Shown here piece after piece: positions 24,382 to 33,728 of a DNA stretch of 64,000 bases. The position numbers and the translations under genes are program-made. Position 1 is the first letter of the stretch. Each line of letters begins with the position of its first letter. The stretch is from Ruminococcus sp. (GTDB taxonomy: Bacteria > Bacillota > Clostridia > Oscillospirales > Acutalibacteraceae), in the NCBI GenBank assembly GCA_017457155.1, contig JAFTHZ010000020.1, positions 1 to 64,000 on the forward strand. Reading direction: 5' to 3'. Under the pieces are notes generated by a model. That model saw only the letters and a list, made by a program, of their open reading frames with translations. It was not told the DNA's origin and did no database searches.

Positions 24382-25218
24382 ATGTTGAATATCGGTATAG
24401 TTGGGTTGGGACTTATTGGTGGCTCTATGGCAAAGTCCGCAAAGAAGAATACAGACTCAAGAATTTTCGGATATGATCTGCAGCATAGCGTTACCGAGTA
24501 TGCGCTGCTGTCAGGAATCATTGATGAGGAGCTGAGTCAGAGCAATCTGTCACAATGTGATGTAGTCTTCGTTTGTCTTTATCCTAAAGCATCCGTTGAC
24601 TATATCTCAGAGAATGCAGGCTTCTTCAAGAAGGATTCCATTGTACTGGATTGTGCAGGTGTCAAGCGCAGTGTCTGCGAGCCTTGCTACAAGCTTGCAC
24701 AGGATAATAACTTCAACTTTGTTGGAGGCCATCCTATGGCAGGTACCCAGTTCAGCGGTATAAAAAACTCCAAGGACACAATGTTTTATAATGCGTGTTT
24801 TGTGCTTGTTCCCAAGCATGCAGAGAATGTAGAGATTATTGCACGAGCCAGAGAAGCGGTGTTGGCTGTGGGCTTTTCCCGCGTATCGGTTATGACTGCA
24901 GAGCGACATGATGAGCTTATAGCCTTTACATCTCAGCTTGCTCATGTGGTTTCCAATGCATACGTCAAGAGTCCCTCTGCCAAGTCTCACAAAGGAATCT
25001 CGGCAGGCAGCTATCGTGATCTGACAAGAGTTGCGTATCTGAATGAGAATATGTGGACGGAACTTTTTATAGATAACAGAGATAATCTGATCAGAGAGAT
25101 TGATTGTCTGATCGACAATCTCAAGGAATACTCTCAGGCGTTGAAAGACAGTGACGAAGAAAAAATGCGTCATATATTGTTAGAAGGTAAACTTGCAAAG
25201 GAGGCAATCGGAAAATGA
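24382..25218 (+). CDS. tyrA: Prephenate dehydrogenase
   Basis: 278 aa. Oxidatively decarboxylates prephenate to 4-hydroxyphenylpyruvate for tyrosine. Rossmann motif GLGLIGGS (8-15), acidic residue in GYDLQ indicating NAD, catalytic HPMAGT (117-122) and ERHDELIAFTSQLAHVVS. No C-terminal ACT domain, so Tyr control probably rests on the attenuator and the first enzyme. Overlaps aroB by 4 nt (ATGA). Confidence 0.93.
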   Translation: MLNIGIVGLGLIGGSMAKSAKKNTDSRIFGYDLQHSVTEYALLSGIIDEELSQSNLSQCDVVFVCLYPKASVDYISENAGFFKKDSIVLDCAGVKRSVCEPCYKLAQDNNFNFVGGHPMAGTQFSGIKNSKDTMFYNACFVLVPKHAENVEIIARAREAVLAVGFSRVSVMTAERHDELIAFTSQLAHVVSNAYVKSPSAKSHKGISAGSYRDLTRVAYLNENMWTELFIDNRDNLIREIDCLIDNLKEYSQALKDSDEEKMRHILLEGKLAKEAIGK

Positions 25219-26276
25219 AAACTGTTAACATTTGTGCCTCTTCAAATTATAATGTATATATCGAGAAAGGTCTGCTGGATCGCAGTGGAACAATAGTAGC
25301 CAAGCTGGTATCAGGCAGACGTGCTGTTATTATTTCTGATTCCAACGTGGCACCTTTGTATGGAGACAGAGTGAAGAAAAGTCTTGAGGAAAGCGGATTT
25401 ACTGCCTCTCTGTTTGTGGTCAAAGCAGGAGAGGAGTCAAAGAATCCCGAGAACCTCATTTGTTGTGCCGACTATTGTATTGATTCAGAACTCACCCGCA
25501 GTGATGTTATTGTTGCACTTGGAGGTGGAGTTATCACTGATATGGCGGGGTTGTGCGGAGCTCTCTATCAGAGAGGAATTGCAGTTGTACAGATTCCAAC
25601 CTCTCTGCTTGCTATGGTAGATTCTTCAGTAGGCGGAAAAACCGCCGTCAATCTTTCAAAAGGTAAGAATATGTTCGGTGCCTTTTATCAGCCTTCAGCG
25701 GTGCTGTGTGATACTGATGTCCTGCAGACGCTCCCTGCTGAGGAGATGTCAAACGGATTTGCAGAGATTATCAAGTACGCAGTCCTGCGTTCAGGAAAGC
25801 TCACAGAAATGCTTCAGGATGATGTTGTTTCTCATATGGATGAGATCGTAGAGGAATGTGTGAAGATAAAACGTGACTATGTCTGTGCAGATGAGTTTGA
25901 CAGGGGAGAGAGACAGTTTCTTAATCTCGGCCACACAGTAGGTCATGCCATTGAGCGTTCCAGTAATTTCTCTGTGGCACATGGCAGTGCAGTTGCGGCG
26001 GGTATGTGTATCGTTGCCAGAGCTTGTACCCGTATGAATATATGTGACAGCAGTACAACAGCTCTTATAGAGGAGCTTTGCAGAAAATACAGCTTGCCTA
26101 CAAATAGTGAAATTCCCACAGAAGAATTATATGGTTCTTCTTTATCAGATAAAAAGCGTGAAGGTGCAGAAATCTCCCTTGTAATGATAAAAGGAATCGG
26201 AAATTGCTACCTCCACAGAACAAAAACAGATTTTCTTATGGAAGTAATCAGCAAGGGAAAGGAAGAAACCTTATGA
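25215..26276 (+). CDS. aroB: 3-dehydroquinate synthase
   Basis: 353 aa. Cyclises DAHP to dehydroquinate using NAD and a divalent metal. Shows GGGVITDMAG (NAD loop), VDSSVGGKTAVN, EIIKYAVL (metal Glu) and NLGHTVGHAIE plus AHGSAVAAGM (metal His residues). Translationally coupled at both ends by ATGA overlaps. Confidence 0.95.
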   Translation: MKTVNICASSNYNVYIEKGLLDRSGTIVAKLVSGRRAVIISDSNVAPLYGDRVKKSLEESGFTASLFVVKAGEESKNPENLICCADYCIDSELTRSDVIVALGGGVITDMAGLCGALYQRGIAVVQIPTSLLAMVDSSVGGKTAVNLSKGKNMFGAFYQPSAVLCDTDVLQTLPAEEMSNGFAEIIKYAVLRSGKLTEMLQDDVVSHMDEIVEECVKIKRDYVCADEFDRGERQFLNLGHTVGHAIERSSNFSVAHGSAVAAGMCIVARACTRMNICDSSTTALIEELCRKYSLPTNSEIPTEELYGSSLSDKKREGAEISLVMIKGIGNCYLHRTKTDFLMEVISKGKEETL

Positions 26277-27526
26277 TAGCAACAGTATATCCTTCTCAGC
26301 TTTCGGGTACTGTCAGTGCTATCCCTTCCAAGTCTATGGCACACAGATTGCTTATCTGTGCAGCAATGACCGAGGGTGTGACACGAGTCAGATGTCCTGC
26401 TTCTTCTGAGGATATAGATGCGACTATTGCCTGCCTGAGAGCCATGGGCAGTAATATTGTGCGAATCGGAAGCTATTATCTTGTTCCCAAGATAACTCTT
26501 CTTCCCGGTTTCTCTGTAACATTACCCTGCAACGAGAGTGGTACTACCCTCAGACTTATGATGTGTATTTCGGCAGGTATGGGTTACTGTGCAAGATTTG
26601 AGGGCGCTGACAGATTGTTTTCCAGACCTCTGGAGCCACTGATTGATGAGCTTACTGCTCACGGCGTTGTTATCAGCCGTGATGATGATAATCGCATTAT
26701 CCAGAGCGGCAGAGCAATTCCCGGAGATTATACAATCACAGGTCAGGTCAGCTCTCAGTTTATCAGCGGACTTCTTTTGATGTTACCTTTGTGTGGCGGA
26801 GGAACAGTCACAGTTACAGATAAGTTTGAGTCCAGACCTTATGTTGATTTGACGGTATCTGCTCTGAGAAGTTCAGATGTGCAGGTTGAGGAGGAAGACA
26901 ACAAATATACCGTCCACGGCAGATACGACCTTCGTAATTGCAACGTGGAAGGGGATTGGTCCAATTCAGCCTTCTGGCTTGCGGCATCAGCCCTGGGAAA
27001 TGAAGTTGCAGTTTCGGGACTTGATAAAGAGTCAGCACAAGGAGACAGAAGAGTTGTTGCTGTGCTTGAGGAGTTTGGTGCGAAATTTGCAGATAATGAT
27101 AACGAAGTTACCTGCAAGGGAAGTAACCTCTCTTCCACAGTAATTGATGTTACTCATATTCCTGATCTGGTCCCTGTTCTTGCAGTTTGTGCCGCAGGTG
27201 CACAGGGCGTCACCCGTATCACAGGTGCTTCAAGACTCAGACTCAAAGAAAGCGACAGACTGGTTACTGTTACTGAAATGATAAATGCTCTGGGTGGAAA
27301 CGCATACATTGAAAATGATGATATAATTATTAATGGACAAGGAAGCCTCACAGGCGGTGTGGTTGATGCTTGTCGCGACCATCGGATAGCTATGTCGGCG
27401 GCGGTTGCCGCTGTTATCTGCAATTCTCCCGTAGTTATTCAGGGAGCAGAAGCAGTGAATAAATCATATCCTGGATTTTTTGAGGACCTTATAAATCTTG
27501 GAGGAAAGGTAGAACTGGAGGGATAA
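26273..27526 (+). CDS. aroA: 3-phosphoshikimate 1-carboxyvinyltransferase (EPSP synthase)
   Basis: 417 aa from ATG 26273, overlapping the aroB stop. The longer frame to 26204 lies inside aroB and is rejected. Adds enolpyruvyl from PEP to shikimate-3-phosphate. Signature residues: PSKSMAHR (Lys/Ser of the substrate site), NESGTTLRLM, RPYVDLT and RLRLKESDRL. The NESGTTLRL segment reads Glu-Ser where many bacteria have Asn-Ala-Gly-Thr, so inhibitor sensitivity class cannot be called by eye. Stop is 2 nt before aroC. Confidence 0.95.
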   Translation: MIATVYPSQLSGTVSAIPSKSMAHRLLICAAMTEGVTRVRCPASSEDIDATIACLRAMGSNIVRIGSYYLVPKITLLPGFSVTLPCNESGTTLRLMMCISAGMGYCARFEGADRLFSRPLEPLIDELTAHGVVISRDDDNRIIQSGRAIPGDYTITGQVSSQFISGLLLMLPLCGGGTVTVTDKFESRPYVDLTVSALRSSDVQVEEEDNKYTVHGRYDLRNCNVEGDWSNSAFWLAASALGNEVAVSGLDKESAQGDRRVVAVLEEFGAKFADNDNEVTCKGSNLSSTVIDVTHIPDLVPVLAVCAAGAQGVTRITGASRLRLKESDRLVTVTEMINALGGNAYIENDDIIINGQGSLTGGVVDACRDHRIAMSAAVAAVICNSPVVIQGAEAVNKSYPGFFEDLINLGGKVELEG

Positions 27527-27528
27527 TA

Positions 27529-28623
27529 ATGTCCGCAACATTTGGCAGTAAAGTCAAGGTGACTATCTTCGGTCAGTCTCACGCACCTGCTATCGGTGCC
27601 ATTGTGGATTGTTTGCCTGCAGGTATGAAGATAGATGAAGAGAGCCTGCAGGTTTTTATGGACAGGAGAAGAGCCAAAGGCGAGCTTGCTACCAAGCGTC
27701 ACGAGGGAGACAGAGTTCTGTTTAAATCTGGCGTTGTTGATGGTGTGACCTGTGGAGCTCCTGTGTGCTTGATGATAGAGAATTCTGACACTCGTTCTAC
27801 TGATTACTCTGATCTTGCCCGTGTGCCTCGTCCGTCTCACTCTGATTACGCAGCGTGGTTGAAGTACGGCGGTCACAATGATATCCGAGGCGGAGGACAG
27901 TTTTCCGGCAGACTTACAGCAGCTATGTGTGCTGCAGGATTTCTCTGTCTGGAACTTCTGAAGGCCCAGGGGGTTGAGGTTGTGTCTCATGTTATTTCCA
28001 TCGGAGGAATACGGGACAAATCTCTTGATTGCCTGATGGCTGACCCTGAACTAAATGATAGACTGAGGGCATCGGCTTTCCCTGTTATTGACAGTGATGC
28101 CAAGCAGAAGATGACAGATGCTATTCTTGAGAAAAAGCAACTGGGAGACTCTCTGGGTGGAGAGATCGAGTGTGCCATATATAATCTTCCCTCGGGGCTC
28201 GGTAGCGACTTCTTTGGCGGTCTTGAGGCACTTATTGCTCAGACAGTTTTTTCTGTTCCTGCAGTCAAGGGGCTTCAGTTTGGCGCAGGATTTGATTTTG
28301 CATCTATGAGCGGGTCTGAGGCCAACGACTTCTTTGACGTGGATTGTGAAGGGAATATCGTCACTTCTACCAACAATTGCGGTGGAATTTTGGGTGGTAT
28401 CTCATCCGGAATGCCCCTGACCTTCAGTGCTGCGTTCAAACCCACCCCCTCTATAGCCATGGCACAGCAAAGTGTTGATCTGAACACTAAGGCAAAATCA
28501 GACCTTGTCATAAAAGGCAGACATGATCCTTGCATTGTACCCAGAGCTACTGCAGTAATCGAGGCTGCGGCCGCTATAGCAATTGTAAATGCAGACGGAT
28601 TTGAAATAAAGATAGCTAATTAA
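27529..28623 (+). CDS. aroC: Chorismate synthase
   Basis: 364 aa. Converts EPSP to chorismate with reduced FMN. Family signatures GQSHAPAIGAIVDCLPAG at the N-terminus, RRRAKGELATKRHEGD, and RPSHSDYAAWLKYGG followed by GGGQFSGRLTAA. Requires a reduced flavin supplied by another protein in monofunctional enzymes. Central in the operon. Confidence 0.96.
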   Translation: MSATFGSKVKVTIFGQSHAPAIGAIVDCLPAGMKIDEESLQVFMDRRRAKGELATKRHEGDRVLFKSGVVDGVTCGAPVCLMIENSDTRSTDYSDLARVPRPSHSDYAAWLKYGGHNDIRGGGQFSGRLTAAMCAAGFLCLELLKAQGVEVVSHVISIGGIRDKSLDCLMADPELNDRLRASAFPVIDSDAKQKMTDAILEKKQLGDSLGGEIECAIYNLPSGLGSDFFGGLEALIAQTVFSVPAVKGLQFGAGFDFASMSGSEANDFFDVDCEGNIVTSTNNCGGILGGISSGMPLTFSAAFKPTPSIAMAQQSVDLNTKAKSDLVIKGRHDPCIVPRATAVIEAAAAIAIVNADGFEIKIAN

Positions 28624-28637
28624 GCGGAGGTATAGTT

Positions 28638-29777
28638 ATGAGTATTGAAAACTACAGACAGGAAATTGATAAAATCGATGAGGAATTAGTCAACCTTTTC
28701 AATCGTCGTATGGAGATAGTAAAGGGTGTTGCAGACTATAAAAAAGAGACAGGAGCACCTTTGTATGATGGACAGCGTGAGCGTCAGCTTATCGCCAAAG
28801 CAGCAGGGAACTCTCCTGAGGATACAGAGCTTTACACAAGAGTTCTGTTCTCAACTCTCACAAACGTCAGCCGTGCATACCAGAGCAAACTTCTCAACAG
28901 CGACAAGAAGCTTGCTGAGACTATCAACACAGCTCTTGAGACAACCCCCAAGCTCTTTCCCGAGAAGGCTATGGTAGCCTGCCAGGGCACAGAGGGTGCA
29001 TATTCTCAGCAGGCTTGCGAAAAGATTTTCAAGCTGCCCCAGATTATGTATATGGGCAACTTTGAGTCTGTTTTCAAGGCGGTTGACTCAGGTCTGTGTC
29101 AGTATGGTATTCTCCCTCTGGAGAATTCTACTGCAGGTTCCGTTAATATGGTTTATGACCTGATGTCTCAGTATAACTTCTATATCGTTCGCAGCGTCAG
29201 ATGTCGCATCAACCATGCTTTGCTGGCACGCAACAACGACCTGTCAAAGATCAAGGAGATCTGGTCTCATGAGCAGGCAATCAGCCAGTGTTCACAGTTT
29301 TTGGCTGCTAACAAGGATATTAAGGTGATTCCTTTTGAGAATACGGCTTCTGCTGCAAAGGCTGTTTCTGAATCAAACAGAACAGATGTGGCAGTAATCG
29401 CATCTCCTGATTGTGCTGAGCTTTACTCTCTCAATGTTCTTAAACGCAACATCAGAGACAACGCAGCCAACGATACCAGATTCATCTGTATCTCAAAGAA
29501 GCTTGAGGTGTTCCCCGGAGCAGACCGCACAAGTGTCAAGCTTACTCTCCCTCACAGACCTGGTTCACTCTATCATATCCTTGCCAAGTTCTTTGCTTCA
29601 GGCATCAATCTTGTAAAGCTCGAGAGCCGTCCGCTGCCCGGTTCTGATTTTGAGTTCATGTTCTATTTTGATGTGTCAGAGTCAGTGTACTCTCCTGTTC
29701 TTGCATCTCTGTTGTGTGAGCTTGATGCAGAGGTTGAGGATTTCGAGTATCTTGGAAGCTACACAGAGCTGGTGTGA
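28638..29777 (+). CDS. pheA: Bifunctional chorismate mutase/prephenate dehydratase (P-protein)
   Basis: 379 aa. Residues 1-85 are an AroQ-type chorismate mutase (YRQEIDKIDEELVNLFNRRM). About 108-290 are prephenate dehydratase (CQGTEGAYSQQA, LPLENSTAGSVN, NDTRFICISK with the catalytic Thr in a variant TRF motif). Residues 298-379 are an ACT domain (HRPGSLYHIL, KLESRP) that binds Phe for feedback inhibition. Supplies phenylpyruvate, and its mutase also supplies prephenate to TyrA. Confidence 0.95.
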   Translation: MSIENYRQEIDKIDEELVNLFNRRMEIVKGVADYKKETGAPLYDGQRERQLIAKAAGNSPEDTELYTRVLFSTLTNVSRAYQSKLLNSDKKLAETINTALETTPKLFPEKAMVACQGTEGAYSQQACEKIFKLPQIMYMGNFESVFKAVDSGLCQYGILPLENSTAGSVNMVYDLMSQYNFYIVRSVRCRINHALLARNNDLSKIKEIWSHEQAISQCSQFLAANKDIKVIPFENTASAAKAVSESNRTDVAVIASPDCAELYSLNVLKRNIRDNAANDTRFICISKKLEVFPGADRTSVKLTLPHRPGSLYHILAKFFASGINLVKLESRPLPGSDFEFMFYFDVSESVYSPVLASLLCELDAEVEDFEYLGSYTELV

Positions 29778-29780
29778 TTT

Positions 29781-31031
29781 ATGGACTACATAAAAGGTTT
29801 TTCTGACAGAAAGTACGGTCTCCTTGGAGAGCATTTGTCCCATAGCTTCTCTCCGCAGATACACGCCTCTATGGCAGATTATCCCTATGATCTGTATGAG
29901 GTTGAGAGAGAGAATCTCGGCAGTTGGGTTAAGTCCTGCGGGCTCAGCGGATATAACGTAACCATTCCCTATAAGCATGAGATAATCAAGTATTGCGATA
30001 CACTCTCTCCTGCAGCACAGAAGATTGGTGCGGTCAATACCGTCAAGGTGCTCTCTGACGGAAGTCTTCTGGGAGATAATACAGATTACTACGGATTCAG
30101 ATATATGGTGGAGGCCCTGAATCTGGATCTTAGGGGCAAGAAGGCTATTGTCCTCGGTAACGGCGGCGCATCAAAAACTGTTCAGGTTGTGCTTTCTGAG
30201 GAAGGTGCAGAGGTTGTGGTTTTTGATCTGGCAGGGGAGAACCGCTACTCTGATCTGGGGCTTCATACTGATGCAGTACTTATAGTTAATGCTACCCCTG
30301 TGGGAATGTATCCCAACACAGGAGTATCTCTTGCTGACCTTAGTATGTTCACTGAGTGCAAGGGTGTGCTGGATCTGATATATAATCCCGCTCATACTGC
30401 TTTGCTTCAGCAGGCAGAGCATCTTGGAATACCTTGTATGAACGGACTGTCTATGCTGGTTGCACAGGCGAAGCGAGCCTGCGAGATTTTCACTGATATA
30501 ACACTATCTGATAGTGTTATTGAGAGTATACGCAGGGATGTGTCAGCACAGACAGAGAATCTGATTCTTGTTGGAATGCCCGGTTGCGGAAAAACAACCA
30601 TTGGCACCCTTCTGGCACAGAAGCTTGGACGGAAGTTTATGGATGCTGACGAAGAGATACTCTCTTCAACAGGCAGGACACCATCCCGGATAATCAAGGA
30701 GGATGGCGAGGCTGCCTTCAGACTGGTGGAGTCACAGGTGCTCAGAGATATCTGCAAGCAGAGCGGACTCATCATCGCCACAGGAGGCGGTGCTGTTACT
30801 GTCAGCGAGAATTATGACGTGCTCAGACAAAACGGCAAGGTTATATTCCTTCAGAGAAATATAGATATCCTTGCAACAGATGACAGACCTCTGTCTGTCA
30901 ATCTTCCGCAGCTGTACGAGAAGCGACTGCCCATGTACAGGGAGTTTTCGCATGCAGAGGTTGATGGGAACTGCACTCCTGAGGAGGCGGCAGAGAGAGT
31001 TTACAGAGCTTTTTCGGAGGCGATAGTATGA
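29781..31031 (+). CDS. aroEK: Fused shikimate dehydrogenase-shikimate kinase
   Basis: 416 aa. Residues 1-250 are shikimate dehydrogenase: GEHLSHSFSPQIH, NVTIPYK with catalytic Lys (about 65), GNGGASKTV nucleotide loop, NATPVGMYPN. Residues 258-416 are shikimate kinase: Walker A GMPGCGKTT (265-273), DADEEI (metal/shikimate), GGGAVTVSEN and a lid with Arg near DDRPLS. The fusion catalyses two consecutive steps, dehydroshikimate to shikimate to shikimate-3-phosphate. A single frame without internal start signals supports a true fusion. Overlaps aroQ by 4 nt. Confidence 0.95.
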   Translation: MDYIKGFSDRKYGLLGEHLSHSFSPQIHASMADYPYDLYEVERENLGSWVKSCGLSGYNVTIPYKHEIIKYCDTLSPAAQKIGAVNTVKVLSDGSLLGDNTDYYGFRYMVEALNLDLRGKKAIVLGNGGASKTVQVVLSEEGAEVVVFDLAGENRYSDLGLHTDAVLIVNATPVGMYPNTGVSLADLSMFTECKGVLDLIYNPAHTALLQQAEHLGIPCMNGLSMLVAQAKRACEIFTDITLSDSVIESIRRDVSAQTENLILVGMPGCGKTTIGTLLAQKLGRKFMDADEEILSSTGRTPSRIIKEDGEAAFRLVESQVLRDICKQSGLIIATGGGAVTVSENYDVLRQNGKVIFLQRNIDILATDDRPLSVNLPQLYEKRLPMYREFSHAEVDGNCTPEEAAERVYRAFSEAIV

Positions 31032-31459
31032 AGATAATGGTGATCAACGGTCCCAACCTTAATATGTTGGGCATCCGTGAACCTGATGTTTACGGCAAAA
31101 GTACCTATGCGGATCTGGAGAATTTTGTAACGGAGTGTTGTGCACAGCAGGGTGTAGAGTGCAGTATATTCCAGAGCAACAGCGAGGGTGATATAGTCAC
31201 TCAGATTCAGTCCTGCTATGGCACCTATGATGCTATTGTCATAAACCCCGCAGCATATACACACACAAGCGTAGCCATTCTGGACGCTCTGAAGGCTGTG
31301 GCGCTTCCTACTGTTGAGGTGCATCTGTCAGAGGTGTCTCAGCGGGAGGAGTTTCGTCATTTCTCCTATGTTTCGCTTTATGCCTGCAAGGTTATTACAG
31401 GAAAAGGCTTTGATGGATACAAAGAAGCTATAGAGTATCTTGTTTCAACAAACAACTGA
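31028..31459 (+). CDS. aroQ: Type II 3-dehydroquinate dehydratase
   Basis: 143 aa, usual length. INGPNLNMLGIREPDVYG holds the catalytic Tyr and Arg; NPAAYTHTSVAI and VEVHLS complete the active site. Dehydrates dehydroquinate to dehydroshikimate, the substrate of the fused enzyme encoded just upstream. Last gene of the operon. Confidence 0.95.
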   Translation: MKIMVINGPNLNMLGIREPDVYGKSTYADLENFVTECCAQQGVECSIFQSNSEGDIVTQIQSCYGTYDAIVINPAAYTHTSVAILDALKAVALPTVEVHLSEVSQREEFRHFSYVSLYACKVITGKGFDGYKEAIEYLVSTNN

Positions 31460-31466
31460 ATGATAG

Positions 31467-31506
31467 AGCCGTGAGTATACCTATGTGTGCACTCATGGCT
31501 TTTTTA
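31467..31506 (+). terminator. Terminator of the aromatic operon
   Basis: AGCCGTGAGT (31467-31476)/ACTCATGGCT (31491-31500), one G-U, then TTTTT. Confidence 0.85.
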
Positions 31507-31517
31507 TATTAACAATG

Positions 31518-31534
31518 TTTTAACTTTTCTGACC
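31518..31534 (-). promoter_or_regulatory. Probable CtsR operator upstream of htpG
   Basis: Minus strand reads GGTCAGA-AAA-GTTAAAA, a CtsR-type direct repeat with 3-nt spacing. The first heptad is identical to that at the ctsR promoter; the second has two mismatches. Just upstream of the -35 box. Confidence 0.5.
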
Positions 31535-31539
31535 TTTTC

Positions 31540-31568
31540 TTGACATTCCTTTTTAAGGAGACTAAAAT
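31540..31568 (+). promoter_or_regulatory. Promoter of htpG
   Basis: TTGACA (31540-31545), 17-nt spacer, TAAAAT (31563-31568). Confidence 0.8.
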
Positions 31569-31607
31569 AGTCATATTGTGTTTTGCACAGACAGGAGGAA
31601 TATAGTT

Positions 31608-33506
31608 ATGGCAAAAAGACAATTCAAAACCGAATCCAGAAAAATGCTGGATATGATGATAAACTCTGTTTATACAAACAAGGAGATTTTTCTTCGCGAG
31701 CTTATCTCCAATGCATCGGATGCTATCGATAAGCGTTACTTCCGCTCTCTGACAAATCCTTCTCTGGGCCTTGGCCGTGAGGAGTATGGTATCACAATCG
31801 ACGTGGACAAAGACTCACGTACCATCACCATCACAGACAATGGTTGCGGTATGACCGACAAGGAGTTGAATGACAACCTTGGCACTATCGCAAAGAGCGG
31901 TTCCGGTGAATTCAAAAGTGATAACAAGGACGATAACATCAGTATCATCGGACAGTTTGGTGTAGGATTCTACTCTGCTTTTATGGTGAGCAGAAGGATT
32001 ACTGTTACTACTCGTGCTCTGGAGTCAGACACAGCGTATCTGTGGGAGTCTGAGGGGGTTGACGGATACACCGTCACAGAAACCGAGAAGGCACAGCCCG
32101 GCACAGTGATCGTAATGTATCTCAAGGATGACTCAGAGAACGAGAATTACAGCGAGTTCCTTGACGGATATCGTATCCAGGAGCTGGTGAGGAAGTACTC
32201 TGACTATATCAGATATCCCATCAGAATGGATATGGAGACCACCCGTCCTGTGGAGAATGCAGACGACTCTGATGACAAGGCTCCCAAGTATGAGACTGTG
32301 ATGGAGACACGCACCCTCAACAGTATGGTCCCCCTGTGGCATCGCAAGGCTGCGGATGTAACAGAGGAGGAGTATAGCAACTTCTATAAAAGTCATTTCT
32401 ATGATTCAGAAGCACCCGTCCGCACCATCCACTCCCGTATGGAGGGAAGTGTGGAATATGAAATGCTTCTGTTTATCCCAAAAAACGCTCCCTATAACTA
32501 CCACTCCAAAGATTATGAGAAGGGCCTGCAGCTTTATTGCAACGGAGTTATGATCATGGAGAAATGCTCCGATCTGCTTCCTGATTACTTCAACTTTGTC
32601 CGTGGTGTTGTGGACAGCTCTGACCTTACTCTCAACATTTCCCGAGAGACTCTTCAGCAGAATTATCAGGTCAGAACCATCGCCAAGAGCATAGAGAAGA
32701 AGATAAAGAACGAGCTGATGAAGCTTCAGAAAGAGGACAGAGAGAAGTACGAGGAGTTCTTCAAGGCTTTTGGTACACAGCTTAAGTTCGGGGTATACAA
32801 TGACTTTGGAATCCACAAGGATGTGCTCAAGGATCTGCTTGTGTTCCGCTGTACTTCAGGGGAGAGGTACATAACCCTCAAGGAATACACAGAGGCCATG
32901 CCTGAAGCTCAAAGTGAGATCTACTATGCATTTGCTGATACTGCCGAGCTTGCTGCGGCACTTCCCCGTACACAGGCAGTCACAAGCAAGGGTTATGATG
33001 TACTTCTTCTGTCAGATGACATAGATGAGTTTGCTCTCAGCGCTATCGAAAGTTACAGCGATAAGAAGTTCAGAAATGTTACCTCGGGTGAGCTGGACCT
33101 TTCTTCTCAGGAGGAGAAGGACAGCGTCAAAAAAGCAAACGAGGAAAACAGCTCTATGCTTACCCTTATGCAGGAGACTCTCGGAGACAAGGTGAAGGCT
33201 GTGCGATTCTCATCATCTCTTGGTGATAACCCTGTCAGCCTTTCAAGCGAGGGGTACATATCTGCGGAGATGGCACGCATCCTAAGCCGTATGCCCGGTA
33301 ACGAGGCTTTTGCTCATGCCGATACAGCTCTGGAGATTAACATCAACCACAAGCTGAAGGACAGCCTTGTTAAGCTCTACGATGAAGATAAGGAAAAACT
33401 CGGTCTGTATACAAAAATTCTGTATGCACAGGCACGCCAGATAAGCGGTCTGGAAATCGAGAATCCTGTAGAGTTGTCCAATATGATTTGTCAGCTTATG
33501 GTATGA
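31608..33506 (+). CDS. htpG: Hsp90-family chaperone HtpG
   Basis: 632 aa from ATG 31608 after AGGAGG (upstream TTG-type extension rejected). GHKL ATPase motifs: ELISNASDAIDK, DNGCGMT, IGQFGVGFYSAFMV. Middle domain with VDSSDLTLNISRETLQQ and a C-terminal dimerisation region. Cytoplasmic ATP-dependent chaperone. Monocistronic and next to the ctsR operon; a CtsR-like site before its promoter suggests shared heat control. Confidence 0.96.
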   Translation: MAKRQFKTESRKMLDMMINSVYTNKEIFLRELISNASDAIDKRYFRSLTNPSLGLGREEYGITIDVDKDSRTITITDNGCGMTDKELNDNLGTIAKSGSGEFKSDNKDDNISIIGQFGVGFYSAFMVSRRITVTTRALESDTAYLWESEGVDGYTVTETEKAQPGTVIVMYLKDDSENENYSEFLDGYRIQELVRKYSDYIRYPIRMDMETTRPVENADDSDDKAPKYETVMETRTLNSMVPLWHRKAADVTEEEYSNFYKSHFYDSEAPVRTIHSRMEGSVEYEMLLFIPKNAPYNYHSKDYEKGLQLYCNGVMIMEKCSDLLPDYFNFVRGVVDSSDLTLNISRETLQQNYQVRTIAKSIEKKIKNELMKLQKEDREKYEEFFKAFGTQLKFGVYNDFGIHKDVLKDLLVFRCTSGERYITLKEYTEAMPEAQSEIYYAFADTAELAAALPRTQAVTSKGYDVLLLSDDIDEFALSAIESYSDKKFRNVTSGELDLSSQEEKDSVKKANEENSSMLTLMQETLGDKVKAVRFSSSLGDNPVSLSSEGYISAEMARILSRMPGNEAFAHADTALEININHKLKDSLVKLYDEDKEKLGLYTKILYAQARQISGLEIENPVELSNMICQLMV

Positions 33507-33580
33507 TAGTCAGATTGTATACATAGTCTCAAAATTGAGAAAATCAAAGAAAAATTAAGATAAATAGAGAAAAACAAAGA

Positions 33581-33616
33581 AAACTCCGTCATAGCTTTTG
33601 TGCTGTGGCGGAGTTT
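33581..33616 (+). terminator. Terminator of htpG
   Basis: AAACTCCG (33581-33588)/CGGAGTTT (33609-33616) with inner AGC/GCT. Confidence 0.8.
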
Positions 33617-33630
33617 GACTTTTACTGACT

Positions 33631-33659
33631 TTGACTTTCTCTGACTAAATAGGTAGAAT
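33631..33659 (+). promoter_or_regulatory. Promoter of the ctsR operon
   Basis: TTGACT (33631-33636), 17-nt spacer, TAGAAT (33654-33659). Confidence 0.8.
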
Positions 33660-33667
33660 ATAACCAA

Positions 33668-33684
33668 GGTCAGAAAAGGTCAAA
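33668..33684 (+). promoter_or_regulatory. CtsR operator
   Basis: GGTCAGA-AAA-GGTCAAA, the CtsR tandem heptad with 3-nt spacing, placed over the expected transcription start. CtsR repression is relieved on heat or protein stress. Confidence 0.85.
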
Positions 33685-33728
33685 TACACATAGACCTATA
33701 TCAGAAAAATCAAAACAGAGGTGATCCT

